A DNA stretch of 64,000 nt from Bacteroidota bacterium (GCA_021812985.1 JAKAMG010000009.1:34896-98895), one strand, 5' to 3'. Shown: positions 1 to 8,784, counted from the stretch's first letter. The notes: a model not told the origin generated them from the sequence alone. Numbers and translations: made by a program.

Positions 1-159
1 GTTATAGTATAGTATGTCAACAGCGCCTAAGCGCCCTCGACAACCAGTCCGGTTTTCGGACATCATTTCCGGGATACCTTTCACAACCCACCTTCCTTTA
101 TGGAGATGAAACTGCACATTACCTGACTCAGGCCCGATTTCAAGCAGAGTAGACCAATA

Positions 160-705
160 TTACTGCTTGGGGACGGGATGGGCGATCTGTGACCACATCT
201 TATTGAAGTCGAAACCTTTGAAGTTCGGGCTTCTCTTGTTGTGGCAAGTCACGCAGAGTTTCTCCGCGCTTCCGTCTTTCACGGAAAGAAGAGTCAGTCC
301 GTTAGCCATCGCCTCCTTGGGGTTCTTCATGATGCTATTCTTCATGTAGTCCTTGCCCGCGCCATGGCACGTTTCGCACTGGACTCCATCTTCCTTATTG
401 AACTTGGGGCCGAGCATCGAAGCGGGTGCATCATAACCCGTAACGTGGCACTCGAGGCACTCTTTCGCCTCTGAAGGCTTTCCCTTGACTCCTCTCGACG
501 CCGCAATCTTTGCAGCCTCGGGGGTGAGAAGGACTTTGAACGCCTCTGCGTGCTTGCTGGCGTGCCATTTCTGGAACTGCTCGCCGCTCTTAGGCGTCTG
601 ATGGCACATCTTGCAGACCTCTGCTCCGACATAGTCGTGACCGGCAGCAAACGCCGCCCCGGAAGACAGGGCAACCGCAAGGGCCATTAGTGCTATGGTT
701 CTCAT
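160..705 (-). CDS. Tetrahaem c-type cytochrome, cytochrome c554-like, exported
   Basis: This 181-residue protein starts with a clear Sec signal peptide (about residues 1-21, ending in AFA) and has four CxxCH haem c sites: CKMCH (from residue 31), CLECH, CETCH and CVTCH. The spacing and the C-terminal run resemble the cytochrome c554 / NapC-NrfH-related tetrahaem group, which carries electrons in the periplasm. The ATG at 703-705 follows a strong ribosome site (GGAGGT). It is the last gene of a minus-strand run whose earlier members are two DksA/TraR proteins and a giant c/b cytochrome, so it is a plausible periplasmic electron acceptor for that cytochrome. A gap of 296 bases before it may hold its own promoter or a leader structure. 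The haem count and export are seen directly; the electron partner is inferred. Confidence 0.85.
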   Translation of the reverse strand: MRTIALMALAVALSSGAAFAAGHDYVGAEVCKMCHQTPKSGEQFQKWHASKHAEAFKVLLTPEAAKIAASRGVKGKPSEAKECLECHVTGYDAPASMLGPKFNKEDGVQCETCHGAGKDYMKNSIMKNPKEAMANGLTLLSVKDGSAEKLCVTCHNKRSPNFKGFDFNKMWSQIAHPVPKQ

Positions 706-768
706 TTACTTACCTCCATTTTGGTGTTGTGTAGACGAATTTGAAACTAATGCCCGCCGTGGGACAAC

Positions 769-793
769 TGCCCACTGGGCAAAGCATCTTGCC
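769..793. repeat. Two overlapping short hairpins upstream of the tetrahaem cytochrome gene
   Basis: TGCCCACTGGGCA at 769-781 is a near-perfect palindrome (odd centre), and GGCAA at 778-782 pairs with TTGCC at 789-793. The two stems share bases 778-781, so only one can form at a time. They lie in the 296-base gap before the cytochrome start. They could be an operator or a leader switch, but chance is not excluded for stems this short. Confidence 0.3.
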
Positions 794-1001
794 TTATTAG
801 ACAAATCCTTAGAATGCGGACCAGCTTGAAATACCAAACAACCCGACACAGGCGACACGACAGTACATCTTCCCGACCCTTCGTGAGAATATACAGAACG
901 GGCCGACCCCATGCCAATGGCCGCCGGCTCGATTACGAACATTCCATACGTGTCGGGCGAAATGGCCGGCGCCAACTGTACCATGAATCCGGCGTTAGCC
1001 A

Positions 1002-1385
1002 TCACGCTGCCGCCCCTCCGCCAAGTTTGGCGCACGCATCGCAATAGGTCCGTGTCAGCGACTTCTCCAGCTCCTTCTTTCCAATAAAGGAGGAACACTG
1101 CTCGCAGTAGCCGTAAGTACCCTTCTTCAGCCTGTTCAATGCGAGTTCAAGTTCCTTGAACTCAGTCTCCATCTTTCTAGCGATCTCGCACCGATAGTCC
1201 CGCTCAGTAAGGCATCGTTTTTCTTCAAGATCGCAGACACTGCAGATGTATTCCTCGCCACTCTCCAGGTCGACAAGCTCAGCAGGATTCGCGTACATCA
1301 TCTGAAGGACGACACCAATCCTTTTCCTGATCATATTTTCAAAATGTTCACTCATTGCCGGATCAACTTCCCTTTTTATCTTCAT
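1002..1385 (-). CDS. DksA/TraR-family zinc-finger protein with an additional four-cysteine cluster
   Basis: The 127-residue product ends in the DksA/TraR C4 zinc finger: Cys94, Cys97, Cys115, Cys118 (CEQC and CDAC), with the usual GxYGYC lead-in and the charged helix before it. Unusually, it also has Cys48, Cys51, Cys58 and Cys66 (C-x2-C-x6-C-x7-C) in the middle of the protein, enough to bind a second metal or a redox cofactor. DksA-family proteins bind RNA polymerase in the secondary channel and alter promoter choice. The start chosen is the ATG at 1383-1385, which has GGGAGAGAAGG just upstream and overlaps the 3' end of the cytochrome gene by 23 bases, so translation is probably coupled. 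A longer reading up to 1535 runs inside the cytochrome frame and is unlikely. Family assignment is firm; the redox-sensing idea is inference. Confidence 0.85.
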   Translation of the reverse strand: MKIKREVDPAMSEHFENMIRKRIGVVLQMMYANPAELVDLESGEEYICSVCDLEEKRCLTERDYRCEIARKMETEFKELELALNRLKKGTYGYCEQCSSFIGKKELEKSLTRTYCDACAKLGGGAAA

Positions 1386-4071
1386 TGCCTTCTCTCCCGG
1401 CCGAGTTTCCGCCGTTCTCGACCACGATCTCATCACTCTTCTTTTCTTCGCCGGCGCTTTCCTCAAGCCTCTCAAGCTCGAGTGGGTGCTCTTCCTCCAT
1501 CTCTTCCTCGGTAATCGTACCAAACAGCCATGCAAGATTCATAGGATAGACGTCGGGGTTAAAAATGACGAAGTACATATGCCATACCAGTATGGCCAGA
1601 GAAGCCAATATCGCTTCGTAGTAATGAATCAATGTGGCGGCATCGAGTCCGAGCTTTGAGAAGAGATTCAGCGACATATTATCAAACCAGAGGAGAAGAC
1701 CGGTCGTCACCATGACGACAGTCCCCCAAATGAGCGCCCAGTATTCAGCCTTCTCTATGTAGCTAAACCTGTCGAACTTAGGCCGTTCATCAGATATTCC
1801 GAGGAAATACTTCATGGATCCCGCGACATCGGCAGCGTCCTTCAATCTCGGAAGCATGTCTATTATGAACTGGCGCCCGCGTTTCGTGAAAGCAACATAG
1901 TAGAGGTGATACACAGCCGTTGCGATCATGAGCACGGCACTTATTCTGTGTATGAGACTCCTCAGTTCAAAGAGTCGCTCGCCGCCGCCGCTTAACTGGC
2001 GGATAGCGACAACCCACCATGAATCAGGGAACTTAAGCATGAATCCCGTAAAGACGAGGAGCGTGAAGCTCACGAGCAGCCCCCAATGCTGGGCAAGCTC
2101 GGGTTTAGTCATTCTTGTGTACAGCTTTGCCGAAGGTCTTCGCCTCTCTGCGGCCGGATTTCTCCTTGACTTGAGTTTGGACTTGGCCTTTCGGAAGAAG
2201 TCGAACAAGTTGTGCAGGAACATCAGACCGATCGTCCCAAATATAAGAACCCCGTAGATCTGTGATATCCAGAAAAGGATCGGTTCGCTGCGCGACGTCG
2301 GGAGGGTGTGCACGGGGGCGGACGCGAACTTGGCATCGGCTCCAGGGTGACACTTTCCGCAAGTGGCGGCAAGGTTTTTCTTGTTGATGGGAGAACGTGG
2401 ATCCGAGGACGGGAGAATGTCGTGCGCTCCATGGCAGCTTGCGCAGTTTGCTACCGTCGTCATACCGCCCTGAGTGGCGAGCCCGTGATAACTGTCGAGA
2501 TAGCTTCCGACAGTATGTTGCGGCAGGCCATATCTCTGGGTCAGAGCGATGGAACCGTGGCAGCGCGAGCAGATCTGAACTATGTTTGAATTCGAGACGG
2601 TCGAATTCGGATTGCTGGGAGGCAGAATTTGGTGATCGCCGTGGCAATCCGTGCATACGGGAGCGGAGTTGTTCCCAGACGCCACAGCCTTTCCGTGCAC
2701 GCCCTCGAAATACTTCGCAACCACGTCGGTGTGGCATCCGCTCTGTCCGCAGGTATTTGGAATATTGTTCCTGAAGACTTTCGAATTTGGGTTGCCAGCG
2801 GGGAGCATGTCGTGCGCTCCGTGACAATCGCTGCAGGTGGCCGCCTTAAGATTACCCTTCTTCAGTGCGGTAAGGTGAACGCTATACTGTATGCTCTCGA
2901 GGAAGGCGTGCGACACGCCGACCAGCTTCACGACCTCCGGGTTGCCAAGATGACAGCTGAGGCATATCTTCGGCTCGTTCGCGCGGCTGACAGGCGACTT
3001 CGGATCGCTGATTGAATTTATCGAGTGCTCGTTGTGACAATCGGTGCAGACAGGTGCTACCGTAAGACCTTTGGAAAATGCCTTGCCATGTGAGGAATTC
3101 AGATAGTGACTCTTGACATTGACGTGGCATTTCCCGCAGGTGGCCACGATATTTTTACGGTTCACGGGAGAGGTCGGATCAGAAGCGGGCTTTATCGTGT
3201 GAGAGCCATGACAATCCACGCAAGTGGCGCCCTTGCCTGTATTCTTTAATGATTCGGCGTGGATGCTATGTGCATAAGACTGAACCAAAGATGTCAACGC
3301 CTGCCCATCTTTGGTTTTTACCCCCTGGAACAGCTTGCTGTTTGTGTGGCACTTGAAACACGCCTCTTTGGAAATCTCTTCTTTCGACACACGGGCCTCG
3401 TGTGCCGTATGGCATGTAACGCACGTCAGAGTCCCATCGGCAAACGCCTTCTTGTGAATTCCGCCGGCAACATCAGAAGCCACATCCTTGTGACACTGGC
3501 TGCAAAGAGAGTCGATGGCAACGCCGCTGATCCCGGTGGTGCTTCTGACCTCATGCGCCTTAAGGTGGCACGTCTCGCATGTGAAGCTCTTCTGACCAAT
3601 CTTCGCAGACGCGTGGCTCGATGCGAGAAATTTCTTTTCCCTGGTGTGGCAGGATAAACACTTCTTGTCGCCCGTTATTTTATCCGCCGGTTTTATGTCA
3701 TGCGTCCCATGGCAGTCCCAGCATTTGAGCGACGAGTGAGCGAGATGGTACTTCGCACCTTGAGGCGGCATGAGCTTCACGTCATGGCATTGCCCGCAAT
3801 CGACGATCGCGCTTGTCTGTTTGTGAGGGACATCGTCCGCGGAAAAACCCTGGTGACAGTCAGTGCATCCGATACCGGCGTCGCCGTGGACTGATGCATC
3901 GAAGACATGACCGCTCACGTACGCGCTTACGGTCTTCCCCGCTTTCGTCATCGTTAAGGTGGAATCAGAATGACATGCCAGACAGTCATCATTCGATCTT
4001 GCATATGCCGCGGTCGCAACGATGAGGAGCAGCAATGCAACAGCGAGGAGAAACGGCAGGCGTTTGGTCAT
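1363..4071 (-). CDS. Giant fused cytochrome: about 19 haem c sites plus membrane cytochrome b domain (CbcL-like)
   Basis: This 902-residue protein has a signal peptide or anchor (residues 1-24) and a periplasmic region to about residue 590 with eighteen CxxCH sites and one CxxxCH site (CGQSGCH). The second half of this region is built of five related units in which a CxDCHGxH-type site is followed some 20 residues later by a TCGKCH-type site. The remaining 300 residues hold about five membrane helices with histidines placed as in the HydC/FdnI/b561 cytochrome b group, then an acidic tail. The same architecture with fewer haems is known for Geobacter CbcL, an inner-membrane quinol oxidase feeding extracellular metal reduction. 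The ATG at 4069-4071 overlaps the stop of the upstream dksA-like gene as ATGA; a longer upstream reading lacks a signal peptide. Role as quinol dehydrogenase is inferred from family; haem sites and helices are visible. Confidence 0.85.
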   Translation of the reverse strand: MTKRLPFLLAVALLLLIVATAAYARSNDDCLACHSDSTLTMTKAGKTVSAYVSGHVFDASVHGDAGIGCTDCHQGFSADDVPHKQTSAIVDCGQCHDVKLMPPQGAKYHLAHSSLKCWDCHGTHDIKPADKITGDKKCLSCHTREKKFLASSHASAKIGQKSFTCETCHLKAHEVRSTTGISGVAIDSLCSQCHKDVASDVAGGIHKKAFADGTLTCVTCHTAHEARVSKEEISKEACFKCHTNSKLFQGVKTKDGQALTSLVQSYAHSIHAESLKNTGKGATCVDCHGSHTIKPASDPTSPVNRKNIVATCGKCHVNVKSHYLNSSHGKAFSKGLTVAPVCTDCHNEHSINSISDPKSPVSRANEPKICLSCHLGNPEVVKLVGVSHAFLESIQYSVHLTALKKGNLKAATCSDCHGAHDMLPAGNPNSKVFRNNIPNTCGQSGCHTDVVAKYFEGVHGKAVASGNNSAPVCTDCHGDHQILPPSNPNSTVSNSNIVQICSRCHGSIALTQRYGLPQHTVGSYLDSYHGLATQGGMTTVANCASCHGAHDILPSSDPRSPINKKNLAATCGKCHPGADAKFASAPVHTLPTSRSEPILFWISQIYGVLIFGTIGLMFLHNLFDFFRKAKSKLKSRRNPAAERRRPSAKLYTRMTKPELAQHWGLLVSFTLLVFTGFMLKFPDSWWVVAIRQLSGGGERLFELRSLIHRISAVLMIATAVYHLYYVAFTKRGRQFIIDMLPRLKDAADVAGSMKYFLGISDERPKFDRFSYIEKAEYWALIWGTVVMVTTGLLLWFDNMSLNLFSKLGLDAATLIHYYEAILASLAILVWHMYFVIFNPDVYPMNLAWLFGTITEEEMEEEHPLELERLEESAGEEKKSDEIVVENGGNSAGREGNEDKKGS

Positions 4072-4376
4072 CTGGCTGTATCGCTTTTTTCGTGCATGGC
4101 AGTCTGACAGGAGGGGCACAGCCTGGCAGTCAGGTTTGCTTCCAGGACGTCGACGGGGATGTCGTGCCTGCATATAACGCACTGACCGTAAATTCCCTTT
4201 TCAATCCGGCGGAGCGAGAAGGCAAGCTCGTTGAGGTCAGGGCGGTCAAACGATGACGCCGCATCTAGGATCTCCTGGCGCCCTTCGGGAACAGCCACAT
4301 TGTACTTAGTGGAGAGGATCTCCCGCATCCTCCCCAGGACAAGCACATCAAATTTCTTTAACTCTTCAGATTTCAT
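4068..4376 (-). CDS. Small DksA/TraR-family zinc-finger protein
   Basis: A 102-residue protein with the C-terminal DksA/TraR C4 zinc finger: Cys66 and Cys69 (CVIC), Cys87 and Cys90 (CPSC), preceded by the family signature GIYGQC. It is shorter than classical DksA (about 150) and lacks most of the coiled coil, as do TraR and many small relatives. It is the first gene of the cytochrome operon; its stop overlaps the start of the cytochrome gene (ATGA at 4068-4071), so the two are translationally coupled. A likely role is control of RNA polymerase or assistance in expressing the operon; the sequence does not say which promoters. It lacks the extra cysteine cluster found in the second family member at 1002-1385. 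Confidence 0.82.
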   Translation of the reverse strand: MKSEELKKFDVLVLGRMREILSTKYNVAVPEGRQEILDAASSFDRPDLNELAFSLRRIEKGIYGQCVICRHDIPVDVLEANLTARLCPSCQTAMHEKSDTAR

Positions 4377-4536
4377 CGTTGTAGGTAGTCTTCAAGGAGT
4401 GTGCCGCTGAGAGCCAAAAGAGGCCTCCAAAAACGCTTATTTCGCTGAGTTTTGAAGGGCCTTCACACTCACGCCGCATTCACCCTCAAAATATGTGGTC
4501 TTATGGCCCATTGTGAGCAAACTTTCCACACCCTAC

Positions 4537-4584
4537 AAAAAAAGAGCCGCCGCCAGATTCATTTTGGTTCCGTCTGGCGGCGGC
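4537..4584 (-). terminator. Rho-independent terminator, distal of two
   Basis: A perfect 12-base inverted repeat (GCCGCCGCCAGA at 4546-4557 and its complement at 4573-4584) with a 15-base loop is followed on the minus strand by seven T (4537-4543, after two bases). This is a textbook terminator for minus-strand transcripts. Confidence 0.85.
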
Positions 4585-4614
4585 AGGAGGAGGAGGAAAG
4601 AGAAGACCTCACAT

Positions 4615-4693
4615 AAAAAAACTTTTGGGCCGCTGAGATATGGCAGTGCCTTCCCCTGAGCGAGTAGCATTTAAATAAATCAGCAGCCCAAAA
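4615..4693 (-). terminator. Terminator with long loop, proximal of two; possible attenuator
   Basis: On the minus strand, 4680-4693 pairs with 4623-4636 (14 pairs, one a G-U wobble; core TTTTGGGC / GCCCAAAA) and is followed by seven T at 4615-4621. The 43-base loop contains ACTGCCA, which is perfectly complementary to TGGCAGT about 10 bases upstream of the stem (near 4700-4707), so a second, competing fold is possible. Confidence 0.65.
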
Positions 4694-4814
4694 CTCTGTA
4701 ACTGCCAAGCAAATTTTCAATTTCTTGTCCGACCGCTAATCCTGATCGGACTCACAAACTTCACCGAGGGTTTATGTCCGACTGAACAGCTGAACTATCC
4801 GGCCGGGACTTACC

Positions 4815-5219
4815 CTATTGAGCAGACTTCCTCAGAGTAGACCTGACTGCGTCGCCGAGCTGCTTGAGATTGAGAGGACGTTCCTTCAGCAGGACGACGT
4901 TTTCGCCGAGTCCGACGTAGTCTTCATCGCAGCACTGTACGACGAGTACAGCAGGCTTAGTCATTCTGAAATTCTCAAACCAGCTTTTCGAGCGGCTTGG
5001 CTCCCTTGTAGGGGCAAGGACGACGAGCGCCATATCTTTGCTCTCCGAGCTTTCCGTCGAAACCCGCTTCGTCTGATATCCTTCCTTGCCGAGGAACTTC
5101 GAAAGCAACTCGTACATTGCCTCCTCGTCAGTCGCAATCCCCAGGACGGGTTGTCTGCCTTCTGGTTTCATTTCGACATAGTAGTTATCAACCTGTGTGC
5201 CGCCAGATTGGTCCCCCAA
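4815..5219 (-). CDS. Receiver-like protein lacking the phospho-acceptor aspartate
   Basis: A protein of up to 134 residues with the outline of a CheY-type receiver: an acidic pair after strand 1 (ATDEE), a strand-3 stretch LVVLAPT where the phospho-accepting Asp should be, a strand-4 hydrophobic run, and LKERPLNLKQL in the position of the conserved Lys-Pro loop. The key Asp is replaced by Ala, so it is a degenerate or pseudo-receiver that probably works by binding a partner. The start is uncertain: the longest reading uses TTG at 5217-5219 and the first ATG is at 5169-5171; neither has a clear ribosome site. It is divergent from the kinase/NtrC-type pair that begins at 5437, suggesting a link with that pathway. 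Two terminators follow it. Fold assignment is by eye. Confidence 0.6.
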   Translation of the reverse strand: MGDQSGGTQVDNYYVEMKPEGRQPVLGIATDEEAMYELLSKFLGKEGYQTKRVSTESSESKDMALVVLAPTREPSRSKSWFENFRMTKPAVLVVQCCDEDYVGLGENVVLLKERPLNLKQLGDAVRSTLRKSAQ

Positions 5220-5278
5220 AACGACACGGATTCAGGCGTTACGAGGTGCTCCACCAAATTCTTCTGAGGCGTTGCGTC

Positions 5279-5307
5279 ATTTTACCTTAGATTGAAGGTG
5301 GTAAAAT
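5279..5307. promoter_or_regulatory. Inverted repeat between divergent genes, candidate operator
   Basis: ATTTTACC (5279-5286) and GGTAAAAT (5300-5307) form a perfect 8-base inverted repeat with a 13-base spacer, centre to centre 21 bases, that is two helical turns. It lies between the receiver-like gene (minus) and the histidine kinase gene (plus), the right place for a dimeric regulator to control both. Confidence 0.4.
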
Positions 5308-5436
5308 TCCGCAATGAATACGGAAGTCATCCCCCGCACAGGAAGAATCTCGCTTACACTCCCCCCTTTCTCCCCCGTTTCATTGCAATTTACAGACGTG
5401 TTTCCAAACTTATGAGGAGAATCAGCAAACAAGGAT

Positions 5437-7341
5437 ATGTTTAGCACCCTAAGAGCAAAGGTAGCGGCAGGATTCACCGTCCTGGTCGTCATAAACGTGA
5501 TCGTCAGCGTCTGGTCGATATACAACTTCAACCAGCTCACGCAGGCGGTTACGACGATGATAAAGCAGAACTACCAGAACGTCATCGCGGCACAGAACAT
5601 GGTCGTCGCTCTGGAGAGGGACAACAGCGCGCAGCTTGTAATGTTGAACGGCTACGTAGATCTCGGCTACCGACAGTTCAAGGACAATCATAAAGATTTC
5701 TTCGTCTGGTACCAGCAGGCGGTGAATTCGAATGTGTCCGATAGAGGGATGCGGATACTAAACGATATCGACGAACTTTACGCGCAGTACTCAAATGCCA
5801 CCGATTCGCTCAAACTCGTCCTCGGCTCAAGAGGACATACTTACGCACAGGACTTCCACTACAAAAAGGTCCTTCCCCTCTTCAACCAGATCAAAGACGA
5901 GTGCTTCCAGCTCCTGGACATGAACCACAACGCAATGGTGGCAACGGACACAAAGGCGAGCGACATTTCCAATCAGGCAACCGTAGCTGTGCTTGGAGCC
6001 GCTCTCCTAGCGATCGTCCTTAGTATCGTAGCGAGCTGGCAGTTCTCGCAATACATACTCGAGCCCGCAGAAAAGCTAACCGACACAGTCCGAAAACTCG
6101 GGAGGGGATATCTCGATGTCCGTGCCGACATTAACTCCGGCGATGAGATCGGAGAGCTCGCTCGGGAGTTCAATAGGATGGCCGAACGGCTCAAGAAGTA
6201 CGAAGAGATAAACATCGAAAACCTGATCTACGAAAAGCAAAAATCAGAAACGATCGTCAGCACTATTTCCGACCCCATTATCGTCGCCGACAGCAGTGGA
6301 AGAATTGTTCTAATGAATCAGCTGGCCGAGAACATATTCGAGGTCACCGAAGAGGCATCGGTAGGAGAGGAATTCCGGAACGTTGTGAAGAATGCCGAGC
6401 TGACAAAGTACGTGACGAGGTACCTGAACGGCGAGAGCACGTTAAACATACCGCCGTACTTTGAGCTCCGTTTCAACGAGGAAGATCGCTATTTCAGGAT
6501 AAAGCTAAATTCATCCAAAGACTCGTCCGGGAAAGTCACTGGAGTCGTGCTGATACTTCAGGATGTGACTCAATTCAAGGAACTCGACAAGATGAAGTCG
6601 GAATTTATGGCCAGGGTGTCTCATGAGTTCCGGACACCTCTGACTTCCATAAATATGACAGTCGACATATTGAAAGACGAGCACATCGGGCGTGTGAACA
6701 AAAAGCAGCACGAGCTGCTTGTGGCCGCGAAGCAGGACGCGGAACGACTGACCAAGCTTGTACGCGATCTTCTTGAGCTCTCACGCCTCGAATCCGGCAA
6801 GATCCAACTGAAGGAGGACAGGATAGAAATTAAATCGCTCATAGAGTTTTCTGTTCAACCTGTCCTGCTACAGTTCAACGACAAGGATGTGCGTCTGATA
6901 CTGAACACTGATGAGACCATCCCCGTCTTCATCGCTGATTTCCAGCAGCTCTCGTGGGTGATCTCAAACCTCGTCACCAACGCGCTTAGGTTCACAGACA
7001 ACGGAGGAAGCGTCACGGTGGACACGACGATGAACGAAGATGACCTCATAGTCGCCGTGAGAGACACTGGATGCGGAATAGACCCGGAAGAGATGGAAAA
7101 GGTCTTTGACAAGTTCGTGCAGCTGCACGACACAACGAATCCTTCCCCGGGCTCTGTAGGCCTCGGACTTTCGATTGCAAAAGAGATAGTTGAACTGTAC
7201 GGCGGTCGCATATGGGTGGACAGCCGGGTCGGGGTCGGGAGCGTTTTCACATTCTCAATACCTATAAAGAAACGAATGGCACACGACTACACAATCTCAG
7301 CCAGGGAGAGCGCAGCACCCGTTCCGGGATCCTCCCTATGA
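5437..7341 (+). CDS. Membrane sensor histidine kinase (HAMP-PAS-HisKA-HATPase), KinB-like
   Basis: A 634-residue sensor kinase. Two membrane helices (about residues 8-28 and 186-206) enclose an extracytoplasmic helical region of about 155 residues like the four-helix-bundle sensors; then come a HAMP linker, a PAS domain (about 265-375), HisKA with the phospho-accepting His396 in SHEFRTPL, and a HATPase domain with the N, G1 (DTGCGI) and G2 (GLGLS) boxes. The gene overlaps the following regulator by four bases (ATGA at 7338-7341), so the two are co-translated partners. The pairing of this kinase type with an NtrC-class regulator resembles KinB-AlgB systems. The signal sensed cannot be read from the sequence. 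A weak ribosome site (AAGGA) precedes the ATG. Confidence 0.93.
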   Translation: MFSTLRAKVAAGFTVLVVINVIVSVWSIYNFNQLTQAVTTMIKQNYQNVIAAQNMVVALERDNSAQLVMLNGYVDLGYRQFKDNHKDFFVWYQQAVNSNVSDRGMRILNDIDELYAQYSNATDSLKLVLGSRGHTYAQDFHYKKVLPLFNQIKDECFQLLDMNHNAMVATDTKASDISNQATVAVLGAALLAIVLSIVASWQFSQYILEPAEKLTDTVRKLGRGYLDVRADINSGDEIGELAREFNRMAERLKKYEEINIENLIYEKQKSETIVSTISDPIIVADSSGRIVLMNQLAENIFEVTEEASVGEEFRNVVKNAELTKYVTRYLNGESTLNIPPYFELRFNEEDRYFRIKLNSSKDSSGKVTGVVLILQDVTQFKELDKMKSEFMARVSHEFRTPLTSINMTVDILKDEHIGRVNKKQHELLVAAKQDAERLTKLVRDLLELSRLESGKIQLKEDRIEIKSLIEFSVQPVLLQFNDKDVRLILNTDETIPVFIADFQQLSWVISNLVTNALRFTDNGGSVTVDTTMNEDDLIVAVRDTGCGIDPEEMEKVFDKFVQLHDTTNPSPGSVGLGLSIAKEIVELYGGRIWVDSRVGVGSVFTFSIPIKKRMAHDYTISARESAAPVPGSSL

Positions 7342-8651
7342 AGGCAAACGTATTGCTCGCGGACGATGAACAGAACATTCTCCGCACGATGACAATCTGC
7401 CTCGAGTCGATAGGACTCGATGTCACCGCCACATCGCGGTCTGACGAGGCTTTGAAGCTGGCATCTGAGAAGCACTTTGACATAGCATTCTTCGACCTAA
7501 AGATGTACCCCATCGACGGGTTAAAGCTCTTGTCGGAGGTCAAGAAATTTTCTCCTGATACGATAGTCGTCATCGTCACGGCGCATGGCTCAGTAGACAC
7601 GGCAGTGCAGGCCATAAAACAGGGGGCCTACGATTATCTTCAGAAGCCGTTCGACTTCCAGGAGCTCCAGCATTTCGCGGAGAAGGTCTACGAGCATTTC
7701 GTCCTCCAAAAGCAGTTAAAGGACCTAAAGGAAGAGCTTCACCGCTATCAGGCAGCGGAAGACATTATCACGGCAAATCCCGAGTTGCTTTCCGTCATAA
7801 ATCTGGCGCGGGAGGTTGCAGATACTAACATAAGCGTGCTGATTGAGGGAGAGAGCGGTACCGGCAAGGAACTGATGGCCAAGTTCATCCACTCTGCCAG
7901 TTCAAGGACCAATGCGCCCTTCATGACTGTGAATTGCGCGGCGCTTTCAGAGAGTCTCCTCGAAAGCGAACTTTTCGGCCACGTGAAAGGAGCATTCACC
8001 GGCGCTGTGCGTGACAGAGAAGGACGTTTCGAGATGGCCAATGGCGGGACGGTCTTCCTCGACGAGATTACTGAAATACCCACGACCACACAGGCAAAGC
8101 TCCTTCGGTTCCTCCAGAGTCGCGAGTTCGAGCGCGTCGGCGACTCCACCACCATGAAGGTTGACGTGAGGTTTATAGCCGCGACGAACAGGGATTTAAA
8201 AGAGGTGCTCGCCGCCGGAACCTTCCGCGACGATCTTTACTACAGAATAAACGGGGTGACGATTAAGCTTCCCCCGCTGCGCGATCGCGCCGACGACATT
8301 CCCCTCCTTATCAAACACTTCGTCGAGAAGTTCGGCGGGGACAAAATTCCTGAGATAGACCCTGACGCTTTCGGGCTTCTTACAAACTACAGATGGCCCG
8401 GGAACATACGTCAGCTCGAAAACGTCATTGAGCGTTCCGTACTGCTCGCGCACGGGAAGAAGATCGAGCCCCACCATTTGCCTGATGAAATCAGGAAGCA
8501 GGAGAGTAAACGGCTCGTATCGCTCGAACAAATGGAGAAGGCCTACATCATGAGCGTGATTCAGCAGACGACGACTGTGGAAGAGGCCTCACAAGTGCTG
8601 GGGATAGATCCGGCGACTCTTTGGAGAAAGCGAAAGAAGTACGGCCTCTGA
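7338..8651 (+). CDS. Sigma54-dependent response regulator, NtrC/AlgB class
   Basis: The 437-residue protein has a receiver domain with phospho-acceptor Asp53, an AAA+ domain with Walker A GESGTGKE and the sigma54-contact loop GAFTGA, a Walker B region (GGTVFLDEI) and a C-terminal Fis-type helix-turn-helix (about residues 415-437). It therefore activates sigma54 promoters when phosphorylated, presumably by the kinase encoded just before it. The ATG at 7338 overlaps the kinase stop; a longer upstream reading (7212) runs within the kinase frame and is not used. The protein ends right after the helix-turn-helix, which is usual. Targets are unknown; the nearby UspA and receiver-like genes are candidates only by position. 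Confidence 0.93.
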   Translation: MKANVLLADDEQNILRTMTICLESIGLDVTATSRSDEALKLASEKHFDIAFFDLKMYPIDGLKLLSEVKKFSPDTIVVIVTAHGSVDTAVQAIKQGAYDYLQKPFDFQELQHFAEKVYEHFVLQKQLKDLKEELHRYQAAEDIITANPELLSVINLAREVADTNISVLIEGESGTGKELMAKFIHSASSRTNAPFMTVNCAALSESLLESELFGHVKGAFTGAVRDREGRFEMANGGTVFLDEITEIPTTTQAKLLRFLQSREFERVGDSTTMKVDVRFIAATNRDLKEVLAAGTFRDDLYYRINGVTIKLPPLRDRADDIPLLIKHFVEKFGGDKIPEIDPDAFGLLTNYRWPGNIRQLENVIERSVLLAHGKKIEPHHLPDEIRKQESKRLVSLEQMEKAYIMSVIQQTTTVEEASQVLGIDPATLWRKRKKYGL

Positions 8652-8784
8652 AGCTGCACCGGCCGGGATGTCACAGGGATTCGAAAGTAACCCTCGGCGG
8701 GCACGGTAGAGACCAAGACGGCAGGAGCAGCCCGCTTATGCGCTCGAGCTCCTCACCCGCCTTCCGCCACTGGCAGGCTCCCTG

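Larger units (their letters stand above)
4377..4814. other. 438-base gap with two terminator hairpins
   Basis: No credible gene lies here. Read on the minus strand it holds two successive stem-loops each followed by a run of T (listed separately), then about 160 bases before the first dksA-like start. A possible -10 box CATATT lies near 4490 on minus but no well-spaced -35 partner was found. The region therefore ends transcription from the receiver-like gene and should contain the cytochrome operon promoter. Confidence 0.6.

Noticed and set aside
1..21. TTGACA on the minus strand at the left edge
   Set aside because: The matching -10 box would fall outside the window, so it cannot be judged.
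706..1098. 130-codon minus-strand reading after the second DksA-like gene
   Set aside because: Overlaps the zinc-finger end of the DksA-like gene in another frame, has no ribosome site and no protein-family character.
4818..5267. 149-codon plus-strand reading opposite the receiver-like gene
   Set aside because: Antisense shadow; the minus frame has receiver-like strand and helix pattern, this one does not.
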